In this document: piece by piece, positions 11,082 through 20,341 of the stretch | Layout of the letters: every line of letters begins with the position of its first letter | Numbering within the stretch: the first letter of the stretch is position 1 | Source of the DNA: Closterium sp. Naga37s-1 | Taxonomy: Eukaryota; Streptophyta; Zygnematophyceae; Desmidiales; Closteriaceae | Direction of reading: 5' to 3' | Length of the DNA stretch: 64,000 bases | NCBI GenBank assembly: GCA_947471745.1 | Contig: CANJKZ010001038.1 | Coordinates: forward strand, 124,001-188,000 | Notes under the pieces: generated by a model | Seen by the model: only the letters and a program-made list of their open reading frames with translations | Told to the model about the DNA's origin: nothing | The model's database searches: none | Made by a program: the position numbers and the translations under genes

Positions 11082-11955
11082 AAGAGACACACGTGCACTG
11101 ACCTTGGTGAGTTGCGCCACTACCTTGGCCTGCAGATTACCAGGGACAGAGCCGCTCGCACCATTACACTCTCACAGTCACACATGGTGCAGCAGGTCCT
11201 TCAGCGGTTTGAGCTTCAGCACTCCACAGTACAGCGCACACCTCTTGCTGTTGACCACAGATTGACTGGACCCTTTCCTGACGAGCCGTTTGAGCCTAGT
11301 GGTCCCTACGCAGAGCTTGTGGGCTGCCTCATGTACCTGATGACTCGTACTCACCCAGACCTCGCCTTCCCTTTCAGCATACTTGCTCGCTTTGTTGCGC
11401 CAGGGAGACACCGTCCAGTTCACTAGACAGCTGCTGTGAGGGTGGCGAAGTACCTAGCGACGACATTAGGCATGGGGCTGGTTCTTGGAGGGAGACAGTC
11501 TGTCGTGCTTACTGGACACTGTGACTCTTCTTACGCTGACGACGCTGAGACTCACAGGTCTATTCAGGGGTACTGCTTCAGCCTGGGCTCTGGAGCTGTT
11601 TCGTGGAGGTCCACACGTTCCTCCTCGGTCTTGACCTCTATTGCTAAGGCTGAGATCTACGCTGGAGCCATGGCTGCACAGGAGTTGCGTTGGTTGAACT
11701 TCTTGCTCACCGACCTTGGTGAGCGGCCGAGCTCTGCGCCAACCTTGTTCACTGACAACAAGGCGTCGATTCTCCTCTATCGAGAGCCGCGACTGGAGAG
11801 CAGAGTGAAGCACATCAACGTCAGGTACTTTCTTCTGCGAGAGTTGCAGAGGCGCGGCAGGCTCGCTTCGACTTTGTGGAGTCCGAGGCCAACACTGCAG
11901 ACATCTTCACCAAGGCCCTTCCGCCTTGTGACCACCAGAGGTGTTGTGTGCAGTA
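11082..11955 (+). pseudogene. Element A RT thumb and RNase H, broken
   Basis: It continues in frame after the 11079 stop: HYLGLQITRDRAARTITL, then GCLMYLMTRTHPDLAF. A second nonsense codon lies near 11424, where element H has Trp (TGG to TAG). RNase H follows (LTGHCDSSYADD, AKAEIYAGAMAAQELRWL, FTDNKASI). Near 11850 a one-base frameshift occurs, after which the other frame ends the protein in ADIFTKALPPCDHQRC with TAA at 11953. The normally conserved DASWADD reads DSSYADD. Confidence 0.88.
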
Positions 11956-12179
11956 AGGTCTCGTTGACACAGGTTTCTCGCCTTGCTTAGTCTTGAGTTC
12001 TCTGCTTGCTTTGTTTGTTTGCTTCATATAGACCTTTGTGAACTCTTGAACTGGCCTTGTAGCTCTTTTGCTTGTGCTCAGAGTGTGTGGTGACATTGTG
12101 ATCCACCCTGAGCTTTGTTGCTTTGTGACTGGTCTTGTGACCGTACGTTGTTGGTTTTGCTTGACACCCCTCACTTAGG

Positions 12180-12190
12180 CTATGGGGGTG
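12180..12190 (+). other. Element A polypurine tract
   Basis: CTATGGGGGTG directly precedes the 3' LTR. The identical 11-mer precedes the 3' LTRs of elements B, D and H. It would prime plus-strand synthesis. Confidence 0.85.
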
Positions 12191-12299
12191 TGTCAGATGT
12201 TATAGTCTTAGTGATGTGTGTCATATGGGGTACAACAGTTAGGGTTAGGTTTATGTACCCCAACCAACCTTAGTGAACACAACCATTCCGTTCTTGACA
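12191..12299 (+). repeat. Element A 3' LTR
   Basis: 109 bp, TGTCAGATG...TTCTTGACA, one mismatch to the 5' LTR, followed by the right TSD CTTAT at 12300-12304. Confidence 0.97.
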
Positions 12300-12304
12300 C
12301 TTAT

Positions 12305-12639
12305 GTACATGCAAGGTATACACACACATTTTGCGAAACACAACGCGTTCCATCAGTCAGATGATCGGGTTACCGCACCGGAACGCGATCCAGGAGTCAA
12401 GCAATGCGTCTTACCATACCGAAACGCATGGTACAAGCTAGAACCATGGACTTCGTTTCCGAGTGTGAATTGCACCGAACATTTTTTTTGCATTCACGAG
12501 GAGCCGTAGCGCCTGCGAAGTCATTATGCGCGACACCGCCAATCAACAATCCCAACTCACAACTCCTCACCTCCTACCAACTCTCAAGCATTCCCACATA
12601 TTCAACATCTGTCTGGTTGAACTGACTGCCTTTGCTATT
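12305..12639. other. Unique spacer between elements A and C
   Basis: About 335 bp of non-repeated sequence with an A/T run near 12482. No gene is recognised. The last five bases (12635-12639, CTATT) are the left TSD of element C. Confidence 0.6.
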
Positions 12640-12912
12640 TGTTATGAATGAACTTGCAGAGTGCGCAGAATATCGAATAACGAGAATGAGAATTACAGAA
12701 TGCCGATACAATGAGAATGCCGAGGCCTAAATAGGGGAAATCCTAGCTAGGCGGGGAGGTTGGGCGAGGATGGCTCGGTGATGGTTGCGATTGGTGCGGA
12801 GGCGACTCGGGAGTGGTTCGGTGCGACGAAATAGGAAGAACAGGTTCGTCGCGTGACCCTCGGGATGTCCTCGCTAATAACTGGCTACAGTAAGGAATTC
12901 TAATTCCTTACA
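12640..12912 (-). repeat. Element C 3' LTR
   Basis: 273 bp. It differs from the other LTR at one base (GAATGAAC versus GAATAAAC). The adjoining purine tract identifies it as the 3' LTR of a minus-strand element. Confidence 0.96.
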
Positions 12913-13227
12913 CTCTTCCACCTTCCAAATAAGCCTTCCCTGTACGTAGACGAGTCTCGCAATAAGGAGCATGCCGTTGATCTGCAGTCAAAACGAATCC
13001 GACGGCTGAAAGTGCCTTGGACGAATTTGTAGAAAGGGTTGGAATGTCGACCGTCGATGCAGTCAGATATCGATCTGACGGACGTGGATGAACTGGGCCA
13101 ATTCGAATTGAAGGTTGGAAACAGGGCCGTTGATGAAATCGAAGTTCGATCTGACGGTCGAAAGCTGACGCGATTTTGGAGGGAACAGTCTGACGCGAGA
13201 TTCAATCGCGGCTGCTCAGGAACGTTG

Positions 13228-13363
13228 TGTTAGAATCCAGAATAGAACGAGAATGAATGAAACTAGGTAGGAGGGGGATACAAGTAGGAAACCCTAACAA
13301 AGCTGTACCCCCTAAGGCTAAACCCACTATAGCCTACACAATATGAACATATAATGTTTGACA
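13228..13363 (-). repeat. Element B 3' LTR
   Basis: 136 bp, identical by eye to 20201-20336. On the element's sense strand it carries GGGGGTACA ... GTATCCCCC, the family stem-loop. The preceding bases 13223-13227 are the TSD CGTTG. Confidence 0.97.
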
Positions 13364-13374
13364 CACCCCCATAG
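13364..13374 (-). other. Element B polypurine tract
   Basis: On the minus strand CTATGGGGGTG abuts the 3' LTR, identical to the tracts of A, D and H. Confidence 0.85.
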
Positions 13375-13592
13375 GCTAAGTGGGAGACAACCAGATGGTC
13401 ACAAGACCAATCAAAGCAAAGCAAAGCAAGCTCAGGGTGGATCTCAAGGAAACCACACAAATTCTGAGCACAAGCAAGTGGTCACAAGTCCAGTTCACAT
13501 GCAGGTTGATAGTATAACAAGAGATACAGTGATCACAACCTAGCAAGAGTAAACAAGCAGGTATATATATAGAGATCACAGTACAAGCAGAG

Positions 13593-15578
13593 TCAAGAAG
13601 TAAGCAAGTGAGGCCCAGTAGGCACGAGGCCTAGAACAGTACAGAAGCGCTGACGGTCACAAGGCTGAAGCGCCTTGGTGAACACATCAGCAGTGTTGGC
13701 CCGAGTGGCCACGTAACGCAGACGAAGCTGACCGCGCTGCTGCAGCTCTCGAGCAAGGAAGTAGCGCAGAGCGATATGCTTCGTTCTGTGCTCCGGTCTG
13801 TGCTCCTCACACAAGGCAATGGCAGCCTTGTTGTCGACGTACAGCACTGGAGGAGAACGAGGCCGCTCTCCCAAGTCGGTCAGCAGGTAGGTGAGCCAGC
13901 GTAACTCCTGTGCAGCCATGGCTGTGGCGTAGATCTCAGCCTCACAACTGGAGCTGAGAACAGAAGACGAGCGTGTAGAACGCCAAGAAACTGAACCAGA
14001 GCCAAGGCTGAAGGTGTAACCCTGAGACGACCGCTGAGTAGCCTGGTCGTCAGCCCAAGACGCGTCTGAGTGCCCAGTGAGTACAACTCGGTCTCGTCCT
14101 CCAAGCACTAGCCCCATGCCCGACGTACTGCACAAGTAGCGCAACACCCTCTTAGCGGCATCCATGTGCTCCTTCCGGTGACGGCCAGGAGCGACATAGC
14201 GTGCAAGGATGCTAAGAGGGTATGCAAGGTCAGGTCGAGTGCAGGTCATCAGGTACATGAGGCAGCCCACAAGCTCTGGATACGGGCCACTCGGCTCTAC
14301 GGACTCATCCGAAGGCAGAGCTGAGAGCGAGTGACCGGTAGGCAGAGGAGTGGGCTGAGGCGAGGAGTACGTGAAGCGGAAGCGCTGAAGGACCTGCTGC
14401 ACCATGTGTGACTGAGTCAAGGTGATGGTGCGCCGTGCTCTGTCCCGGGTGATCCGCAAGCCAAGATAGCTTGTCAGTTCACCCAGGTCTGTGCACGTGT
14501 GTCTCTTCTGCAGCTCCGACTTCACGTGGGCGAGTGCCGCAGTGTCTGCAGTGGCAAAGACCAAGTCGTCGACGTACACGAGGATGTAGAACGGCGGCAG
14601 CGAGGTGTCTGTGCGTAGAAACAGCGACGGGTCAGCAGTAGAAGGAGCGAACCCAAGAGCCGCAAATGTAGTCCTCAGTGTGTCGTGCCACTCACGTGGC
14701 GCCTGTCGGAGACCGTAGACAGGACGCCGGAGGCTCCACTGGGTACCAGGAGGGAACGACCCAGTGAAGCCAGGTGGGCGGCGCAGCCAGATCTCCTCGT
14801 GCAGGCTGCCCTGTAGGAAAGCAGTGCTGAAGTCAAGAGAGTGGAGCTCGTAGTCACGCTGATCGGCGACGTGCAGCAGAACCCGAAGAGTGGTCATCTT
14901 CGGGGTCGGGGAGAAGGTCTGGAAGAACTCAACTCCCTCTCGCTGACTGAAGCCTCGTGCAACGTAACGCGCCTTGAAGACAGGCGGAGAACCCGGCGGC
15001 CGCTTCACCCTGAAAATCCACATGCCACTGACGATGTTCGCCCCAGGTGGGGGAACCTCGTCGACGTAGGTGCCTGTGGACTTCCAGGAAGCCATCTCTG
15101 CGTCCATGGCTGTCTGCCACTGAGAGGAGTAGGGACCCTCTATCGCCTCTGCGTAAGAGCGCGGAGTCGGGATGTCTGGTGCATCCGGGTCTCCCTCAAG
15201 GGCAACTAGCATGGACACGAGATGAGGTAAAGCAGCGGCAAAGCACTCAAACTCCTCCTGCCTGTCCTCAAGGACGTCCGTGCCAAGAGCACACTCACCC
15301 CCGACAGACGGAGGACAGACAGACTCAGACTCAGCAACTAGGCTAGCGGCGTAGTCTAGATGACAAGTGGCAGCAAAGTCGACAAGCTCGGCAACTAAGG
15401 CAGACGCAGCAGTGGACTCAAAGGAAGGGTCAGTGACAACAGTAGCCAGGAGACGCGTGACAGTAGGACTGGCAGCACGAAGAGAGTCAGACTCAGGGTC
15501 AGCAAGAGTAGGAAGAGAGGACGCAGGAGGAGCCGAGAGAGGGACACGCTGGGGAGCAGTGGAAGGACGAAGCGCCAT
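13593..15578 (-). CDS. Element B reverse transcriptase-RNase H (open frame)
   Basis: A 661-codon open frame with a complete copia RT-RNase H module. Motifs in order are ECALGTDVLEDRQEEFECF, GMWIFRVKRPPGSPPVFKAR, SLDFSTAFLQGSLHEEIWL, VYGLRQAPREWH, LVYVDDLVFATAD (catalytic YVDD near 14575), then RNase H with LTGHSDASWADD, SSCEAEIYATAMAAQELRWL, YVDNKAAIALCEEH and the terminal ADVFTKAL. No internal stop is seen, making this the best-preserved RT in the window. It is not contiguous with integrase: a one-base deletion near 15650 and a TAG at about 15611 lie in the linker relative to element H. The ATG at 15578 is inside the linker and is not a natural start. Confidence 0.93.
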   Translation of the reverse strand: MALRPSTAPQRVPLSAPPASSLPTLADPESDSLRAASPTVTRLLATVVTDPSFESTAASALVAELVDFAATCHLDYAASLVAESESVCPPSVGGECALGTDVLEDRQEEFECFAAALPHLVSMLVALEGDPDAPDIPTPRSYAEAIEGPYSSQWQTAMDAEMASWKSTGTYVDEVPPPGANIVSGMWIFRVKRPPGSPPVFKARYVARGFSQREGVEFFQTFSPTPKMTTLRVLLHVADQRDYELHSLDFSTAFLQGSLHEEIWLRRPPGFTGSFPPGTQWSLRRPVYGLRQAPREWHDTLRTTFAALGFAPSTADPSLFLRTDTSLPPFYILVYVDDLVFATADTAALAHVKSELQKRHTCTDLGELTSYLGLRITRDRARRTITLTQSHMVQQVLQRFRFTYSSPQPTPLPTGHSLSALPSDESVEPSGPYPELVGCLMYLMTCTRPDLAYPLSILARYVAPGRHRKEHMDAAKRVLRYLCSTSGMGLVLGGRDRVVLTGHSDASWADDQATQRSSQGYTFSLGSGSVSWRSTRSSSVLSSSCEAEIYATAMAAQELRWLTYLLTDLGERPRSPPVLYVDNKAAIALCEEHRPEHRTKHIALRYFLARELQQRGQLRLRYVATRANTADVFTKALQPCDRQRFCTVLGLVPTGPHLLTS

Positions 15579-15599
15579 CTGGTGAGTGCCTGGGACAGC

Positions 15600-18500
15600 A
15601 GGAGGACGCTAATGCGGGACGCGACGACCAGTGTGGCAGCACGAACAGGCGACGCTCGACGAGACTCAGGCGACGCAGGACGAGACTCAGGCTCACGACG
15701 CTCCGTAAGACCTCCAGTCGGACCAGTGTAAGGAGAAGGACCAGGGAGAGGGGAGGCAGACGGTAACTGTGACTGCGACTGGACAGACGGAGGACACTCT
15801 AAGGAGGGAGGAGGACAAGGAGGCGGAGGCTGACCAAGAACCTGCTGAAGGAGCGGAACGAAGTACGGCCGCGGCCGCGCAGCGTCTCCAGAACCAGCAG
15901 AGACACCAGCGCCAGGGTCCTCAGCACCAGCAGCAGCTCCACCTCCAGGGTCCTCAGCACCAGCAGCAGCTCCGACTCCAGGGTCCGCAGCACCAGCAGC
16001 AACTCCAACGCCCGGGTCCGCAGCACCAGCAGCAGCTCCAACGCCCGGGTCCTCAGCACCAGCAGCTCCAACTCCAGAGTCCGCAGCACCAGCAGCACCT
16101 CCAGAAGCCCCAGCACCAGCAGCACCTCCAGCAGCTCCAGCAGCACCAGCAGTACCACCAGCACCAGCAGCACCTCCAGCAGCGTCAGCAGCACCAGCAG
16201 CTCCAGCACCAGCAGCACCTCCAGCAGCGCCAGAAGCACCGCCAGCAGTAGAACCTCCAGCGGCTGGGTCCGCGACACTAGGAGCGCCACTACGAAGACT
16301 GCAGCGCCGTGCGTACCACTCTCGGAGTCGCTGGGGAGAGGGCAGCTCCCGCCTAGGAGGGGAAGCACTAGCACCAGCTCCAGCAGTACTCCTGGCTCCA
16401 GAAGCACCTCTCCTGAGGCTGCAGTACTGTAAGTACCACTCACGCAGCTGCTGCGAGGAGAGAGCTCCTCCAGGTGTAGCACTCCCAGGCTCAGTACCTC
16501 CAGACTCAGCACCCCCAGACTCAGCACCCGCAGGCTCCGCACCCCCAGGCTCAGCACCCCCAGACTCCGCAACCCCAGGCTCCGCACCCCCAGACTCCGC
16601 AACCCCAGGCTCCGCACCCCCAGGCTCCGCACCCCCAGGCTCCGCACGCTCAGGCTCAGCACCCTCAGGCTCAGCACCCCTAGCAGGACGAGAGTCGACA
16701 GCTACCTCGACAGGCTCAACCGGGTCTACCTGGGACACACCTGAGGGAGCGGCACCCTGAGGGGGGAGGGGGTCTACCACAGCAGCACCTGGCGTGAGGA
16801 AGAGAGGCGGGGGGGGAAGCGGGGCAGTGCGGTAGGGGAAGAGGCGGTAGTAGGGGACGGACTCGTCGAAAGTGACCTCCTGAGAAGGCAGGACACGGCG
16901 CGAGGTGGGGTGGTAAAACTGCCAACCAGACGCGTCCGGGACAAAGCCAAGGAAGACACAAGGAACAGCGCGGGAGGAGAGCTTGTCCGCGGACGTATCG
17001 CGAACAAAGGCTCGAGATCCCCAGACCCGAAAGCGTGACGCATCGCCAACCTCTCCTGTCCAACGCAGTGTCGGCGAAGTCTCTGGAACGGAGACACGGG
17101 GCCAGAGGTTGAGCTGATGCGCAGCGTATCGGACTGCAAACGACCACAGAAAGTGGGGGGCAGCCGCATGGATCAAGGAGGTACGAGCGACCTCCATGAC
17201 CAAGCCAATGCGGCGCTCAGCAACCCCATTCTGCTGTGGAGAGGCTGGAAGCGTGAACGACTGGCGGATGCCGTGCTCCGCACAGTAGGCTGCCAAGAGG
17301 TCGGAGGAGAACTCACCACCTCTGTCAGAGTGCAAGCGCAGGACAGGAAAGTCCGAGTGGAAACGCTCGCTGAGCTGGAGACGAGAAGCGCTGATCCAAG
17401 GGATCAAAACATCAGGGACCTCACCCTTGGTGCGCAAGGGGAAGACCGTGGTGTAGCGCGAATAGTCGTCAACAACTATCAAGAAGTACCTCTCCTGACC
17501 CTGACCACGGACGCGGGCTGGGCCCCACACGTCCATGTGGAGCGTCTGCAAGGGAGCAGTCGTCGGGGGAAACGAGGAGGAGTGAGGAGCGGCGCGCTGC
17601 CGTCCCTCGACACAGGGAAGACAGGGAGGAGCAGGCGAGGGTGGGAGGGGAGGGAGAACCCTGGGAAGACCAGAGACAACGTACCGTTTGTGCATGGCAC
17701 GAAGGCGCTGCACGGACGGGTGACCAAGTCGGTGGTGCCAGAGGACGGTCTCGTGCGCCAGAGAGCGACACGAGCAGGGGGCCGACAGCTGACCTGACGC
17801 AGACGCAGACGCAGCTACCTGAGGGGACTCAGTGGTCAGGGTGTACAGGTCGGACCCCGGCTGCCGAGTGAAGGTAGCCAGGTGACGGCCCGTCCGAGCA
17901 CACGTGCAGTGTGTCACGCGCTCGTAGGCAGGGGTGAACTGGTGAACACCCCCGTCCTGGAGCGCACAACCCGCCACCAAGTTCGTAGAGAACGAGGGGA
18001 GGTGGAGTCCTGACAGTGTGCCCGACGGGACCGCAGGACAAGGAAGGACAGTGGAGGAGGTCGCAATGACCGGACCCCCAGAGGGGTCAGCGAGGGAGAC
18101 AGCAACTGGCCGAGCAAGCGGCTCAAGGGCAGTGCGGTCACGAAAGAAACAGCGAGAAGCACCTGAGTCCAGAGTGAAGGTGTGCAGTGCCTCAGTCGAC
18201 TCAGTACCAGGGGGCGCAGACTCACTAGCACCTAGAGCAGCAGCCTCACCAGCACCTGGGGTAGCAGACACACGAGTACCGGGAGTGGTAGCCTCACCAG
18301 CACCTAGGGCAACAGACGCACTAGCACCTAGAGCGGCAGCCTCACTCACAGGACACGGCAGCTGCACCTGTCCACTACCAGAAGCTCCCGAACGACGCAC
18401 TCCAGAGCGACTACCACTACGGCCACCCCGACAGCCCCAACTGGCGTACCACTCACGAAGCTGCTGGGGCGAAAGAGGACACGGCAGCTGCACCTGTCCA

Positions 18501-18780
18501 CTACCAGAAGCTCCCGACCGACCCACTCCAGAGCGACTACCACTACGGCCACCCCGACAGCCCCAACTAGCGTACCACGCACGAAGCTGCTGGGGCGAAA
18601 GAGGACACGGCAGCTGCACCTGTCCACTACCAGAAGCTCCCGACCGACCCACTCCAGAGCGACTACCACTACGGCCACCCCGACAGCCCCAACTAGCGTA
18701 CCACTCACGAAGCTGCTGGGGCGTGAGGGACTCACGCGCACGGCCCTGGAGCTGCATCTGGCCACGCCAGAAGCAGCAAT
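15600..18780 (-). pseudogene. Element B gag remnant, protease and integrase frame
   Basis: One long frame reads from the leader through three 42-residue repeats containing SPQQLREWYASWGC, then the protease (TLDSGASRCFFRD, intact DSG), then integrase. The HHCC module is LWHHRLGHPS ... CLPC. The DDE core is LHMDVWGP, LHSDRGGEF and SPQQNGVAERRIGL. A 400-residue linker follows that is rich in Gly, Ala, Glu and Pro and has two more LREWY motifs. The capsid sequence present in A and F is absent. The frame crosses into a different phase from the RT because of a one-base deletion near 15650. Integrase and protease look catalytically complete. Confidence 0.9.
18355..18732 (-). repeat. 126-bp tandem triplication (42-residue QQLREWY repeat)
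   Basis: Units begin at 18355, 18481 and 18607 and are nearly identical. The length is a multiple of three, so the frame is kept. Each encodes SPQQLR(E/A)WYASWGC followed by RGGRSGSRSGV and a Gly/Ser/Gln stretch. Confidence 0.95.
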
Positions 18781-18889
18781 AGTAGCAGTAGCGGGAGTAA
18801 CAGCAGTAACAGCAGGAGCAGTAGCAGTGGGAGTAGAAAAGGCAGTAGCAGCAGTAGCAGCGGTAGCAGTGCTGGCAGGGCAATGCTCA

Positions 18890-20100
18890 CCAGTGGTCGG
18901 CGCGGCAGGCGCAAGACGGTGGCGACAGCGGGGCCGCTACAACTGCAGGGCGGGGCCGGGCCGCAGCAGGGAGCTCCGCGGCAGCTGCTGCACGGTGAGG
19001 CCGGGCCGCGACGGCAGCTGCTCCAGGTGCCAGGGGCGGCTGCTGCAGTGGCGGCTGCTCCAGGGGCCAGGGGCGGCTGCTGCAGCGGTGGTTGCTCCAG
19101 GGGCCAGGGGCGGCTGCTGCAGGGGCGGCTGCTCCAGGGGCGAGGGGCGGCTCCTGCAGTGGCGGCTGCTCCAGTGGCCAGGGGCAGCTGCTGCAGGGGC
19201 GGCTGCTCCAGAGGCCAGGCGCGGATTAGGTCAGGGCGACGCGGCGAGCAGGGCGACCCGGCGGGCAGGTGGCGACGCCGCGGGCAGGGCGACGTGGCGG
19301 GAAGGTGACGACGCCGCGGGCAGGGCGACGCGGCGAGCAGGTGACGACGCCGCGAGCAGGGCGACGCGGCGGGCAGGGCGACGCGGCGAGCAGGTGACGA
19401 CGCCGCGAGCAGGGCGACGCCGCGAGCAGGTGGCGACGCCGCGGGCAGGGCGACGCGGCGAGCAGGTGACGACGCCGCGGGCAGGCGACGACGCCGCGGG
19501 CAGGCGACGACGCCGCGGGCAGGCGACGACGTCGCGGGCAGGGGCTACGTCGCGGGCAGGCGACGACGCCGCAGGCAGGCGACGACGCCGCGGGCAGGCG
19601 ACGACGCCGCGGGCAGGCGACGACGCCGCGGGCAGGGGCTACGTCGCGGGCATGTGACGACGCCGCGGGCAGGCGGCGACGCCGCGGGCAGGGCGACGCG
19701 GCGGGCGGCGAGAGCCTGCAGGGGCGGCGCGCGGTCGGGCAGAGGCTGCGCGCGGGCCTGACGAGTCTGCAGGGGCGGCTCTCGGGCCTGACGGGCCTGC
19801 AGAGGCGGCTCGGGGGGGGCCTGACGGGTCTGCAGAGGCGGCTCAGGGGCCTGACGGACCTGCAGGGGCGGCTCGAGGGCGCACGAGGGCGCTCGAGGGC
19901 GCACGAGGGCGCACGAGGGCGCACGAGGGCGCACGAGGGCGCACGAGGGCGCACGAGGGCGCACGAAGGCGCACGAGGGCGCACGAGGGCGCACGAAGGC
20001 GCACGAAGGCGCACTAGCAGAGAAAGGCGCACGAGGGCGCACGAGGGCACACGAGGGCGCACGAGGGCGCACGAAGGCGCACTAGCAGAGAAAGGCGCAT
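18890..20100 (-). repeat. Element B leader: GC-rich tandem repeats
   Basis: Three repeat types fill the leader: CTGCTGCAG/GGCGGCTGCTCCAG units (18940-19220), CGACGACGCCGCGGGCAGG-type units (19230-19700), and about 15 copies of GGGCGCACGA (19870-20100). No protein is supported. Leader length and repeat type differ from those of A, D and F, although position relative to the primer site is the same. Confidence 0.85.
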
Positions 20101-20200
20101 GAGGGCGCACGTAAGGTAGGGCGCACGAGGGCGCTTCTAGCGGAATAGTGGGCCCATAGTAGAAAGCGGTCCTAGGTAGCAACCTAGGCTCGTGATACCA

Positions 20201-20336
20201 TGTTAGAATCCAGAATAGAACGAGAATGAATGAAACTAGGTAGGAGGGGGATACAAGTAGGAAACCCTAACAAAGCTGTACCCCCTAAGGCTAAACCCAC
20301 TATAGCCTACACAATATGAACATATAATGTTTGACA
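20201..20336 (-). repeat. Element B 5' LTR and adjacent primer site
   Basis: 136 bp, identical to the 3' LTR. On the minus strand it is followed by TGGTATCACG (20200-20191), the tRNA-Met primer site. The right TSD CGTTG is 20337-20341. Confidence 0.97.
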
Positions 20337-20341
20337 CGTTG

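Larger units (their letters stand above)
3858..12299 (+). mobile_element. Element A: complete copia LTR retrotransposon
   Basis: The element is bounded by two 109-bp LTRs (TGTCA...TGACA) that differ at one visible position. It is flanked by a perfect 5-bp target-site duplication, CTTAT, at 3853-3857 and 12300-12304. The order is LTR, tRNA-Met primer site, GC-rich repeat leader (interrupted by a hAT element), gag, protease, integrase, linker, RT, RNase H, polypurine tract, LTR. The integrase-before-RT order is diagnostic of Ty1/copia. Without the 1.29-kb hAT and its duplicated target the element is about 7.15 kb, close to element B. The coding region is broken by stop codons, frameshifts and an altered protease active site, so this copy is not autonomous despite near-identical LTRs. 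Confidence 0.97.
13228..20336 (-). mobile_element. Element B: copia LTR retrotransposon lacking gag, inside element C
   Basis: The two 136-bp LTRs (13228-13363 and 20201-20336) appear identical, and the 5-bp TSD CGTTG flanks them (13223-13227 and 20337-20341). Primer site TGGTATCACG follows the 5' LTR on the minus strand, and polypurine tract CTATGGGGGTG precedes the 3' LTR. Domain order is leader repeats, a QQLREWY repeat region, protease, integrase, linker, RT and RNase H. The capsid part of gag is missing, and a one-base deletion plus a stop separate integrase from RT. Identical LTRs mean very recent insertion, so the machinery was probably supplied by another copy. Confidence 0.97.

Noticed and set aside
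15769..16251. Gln-rich plus-strand frame
   Set aside because: It is the complement of the element B Ala/Gly-rich linker and has no independent support.
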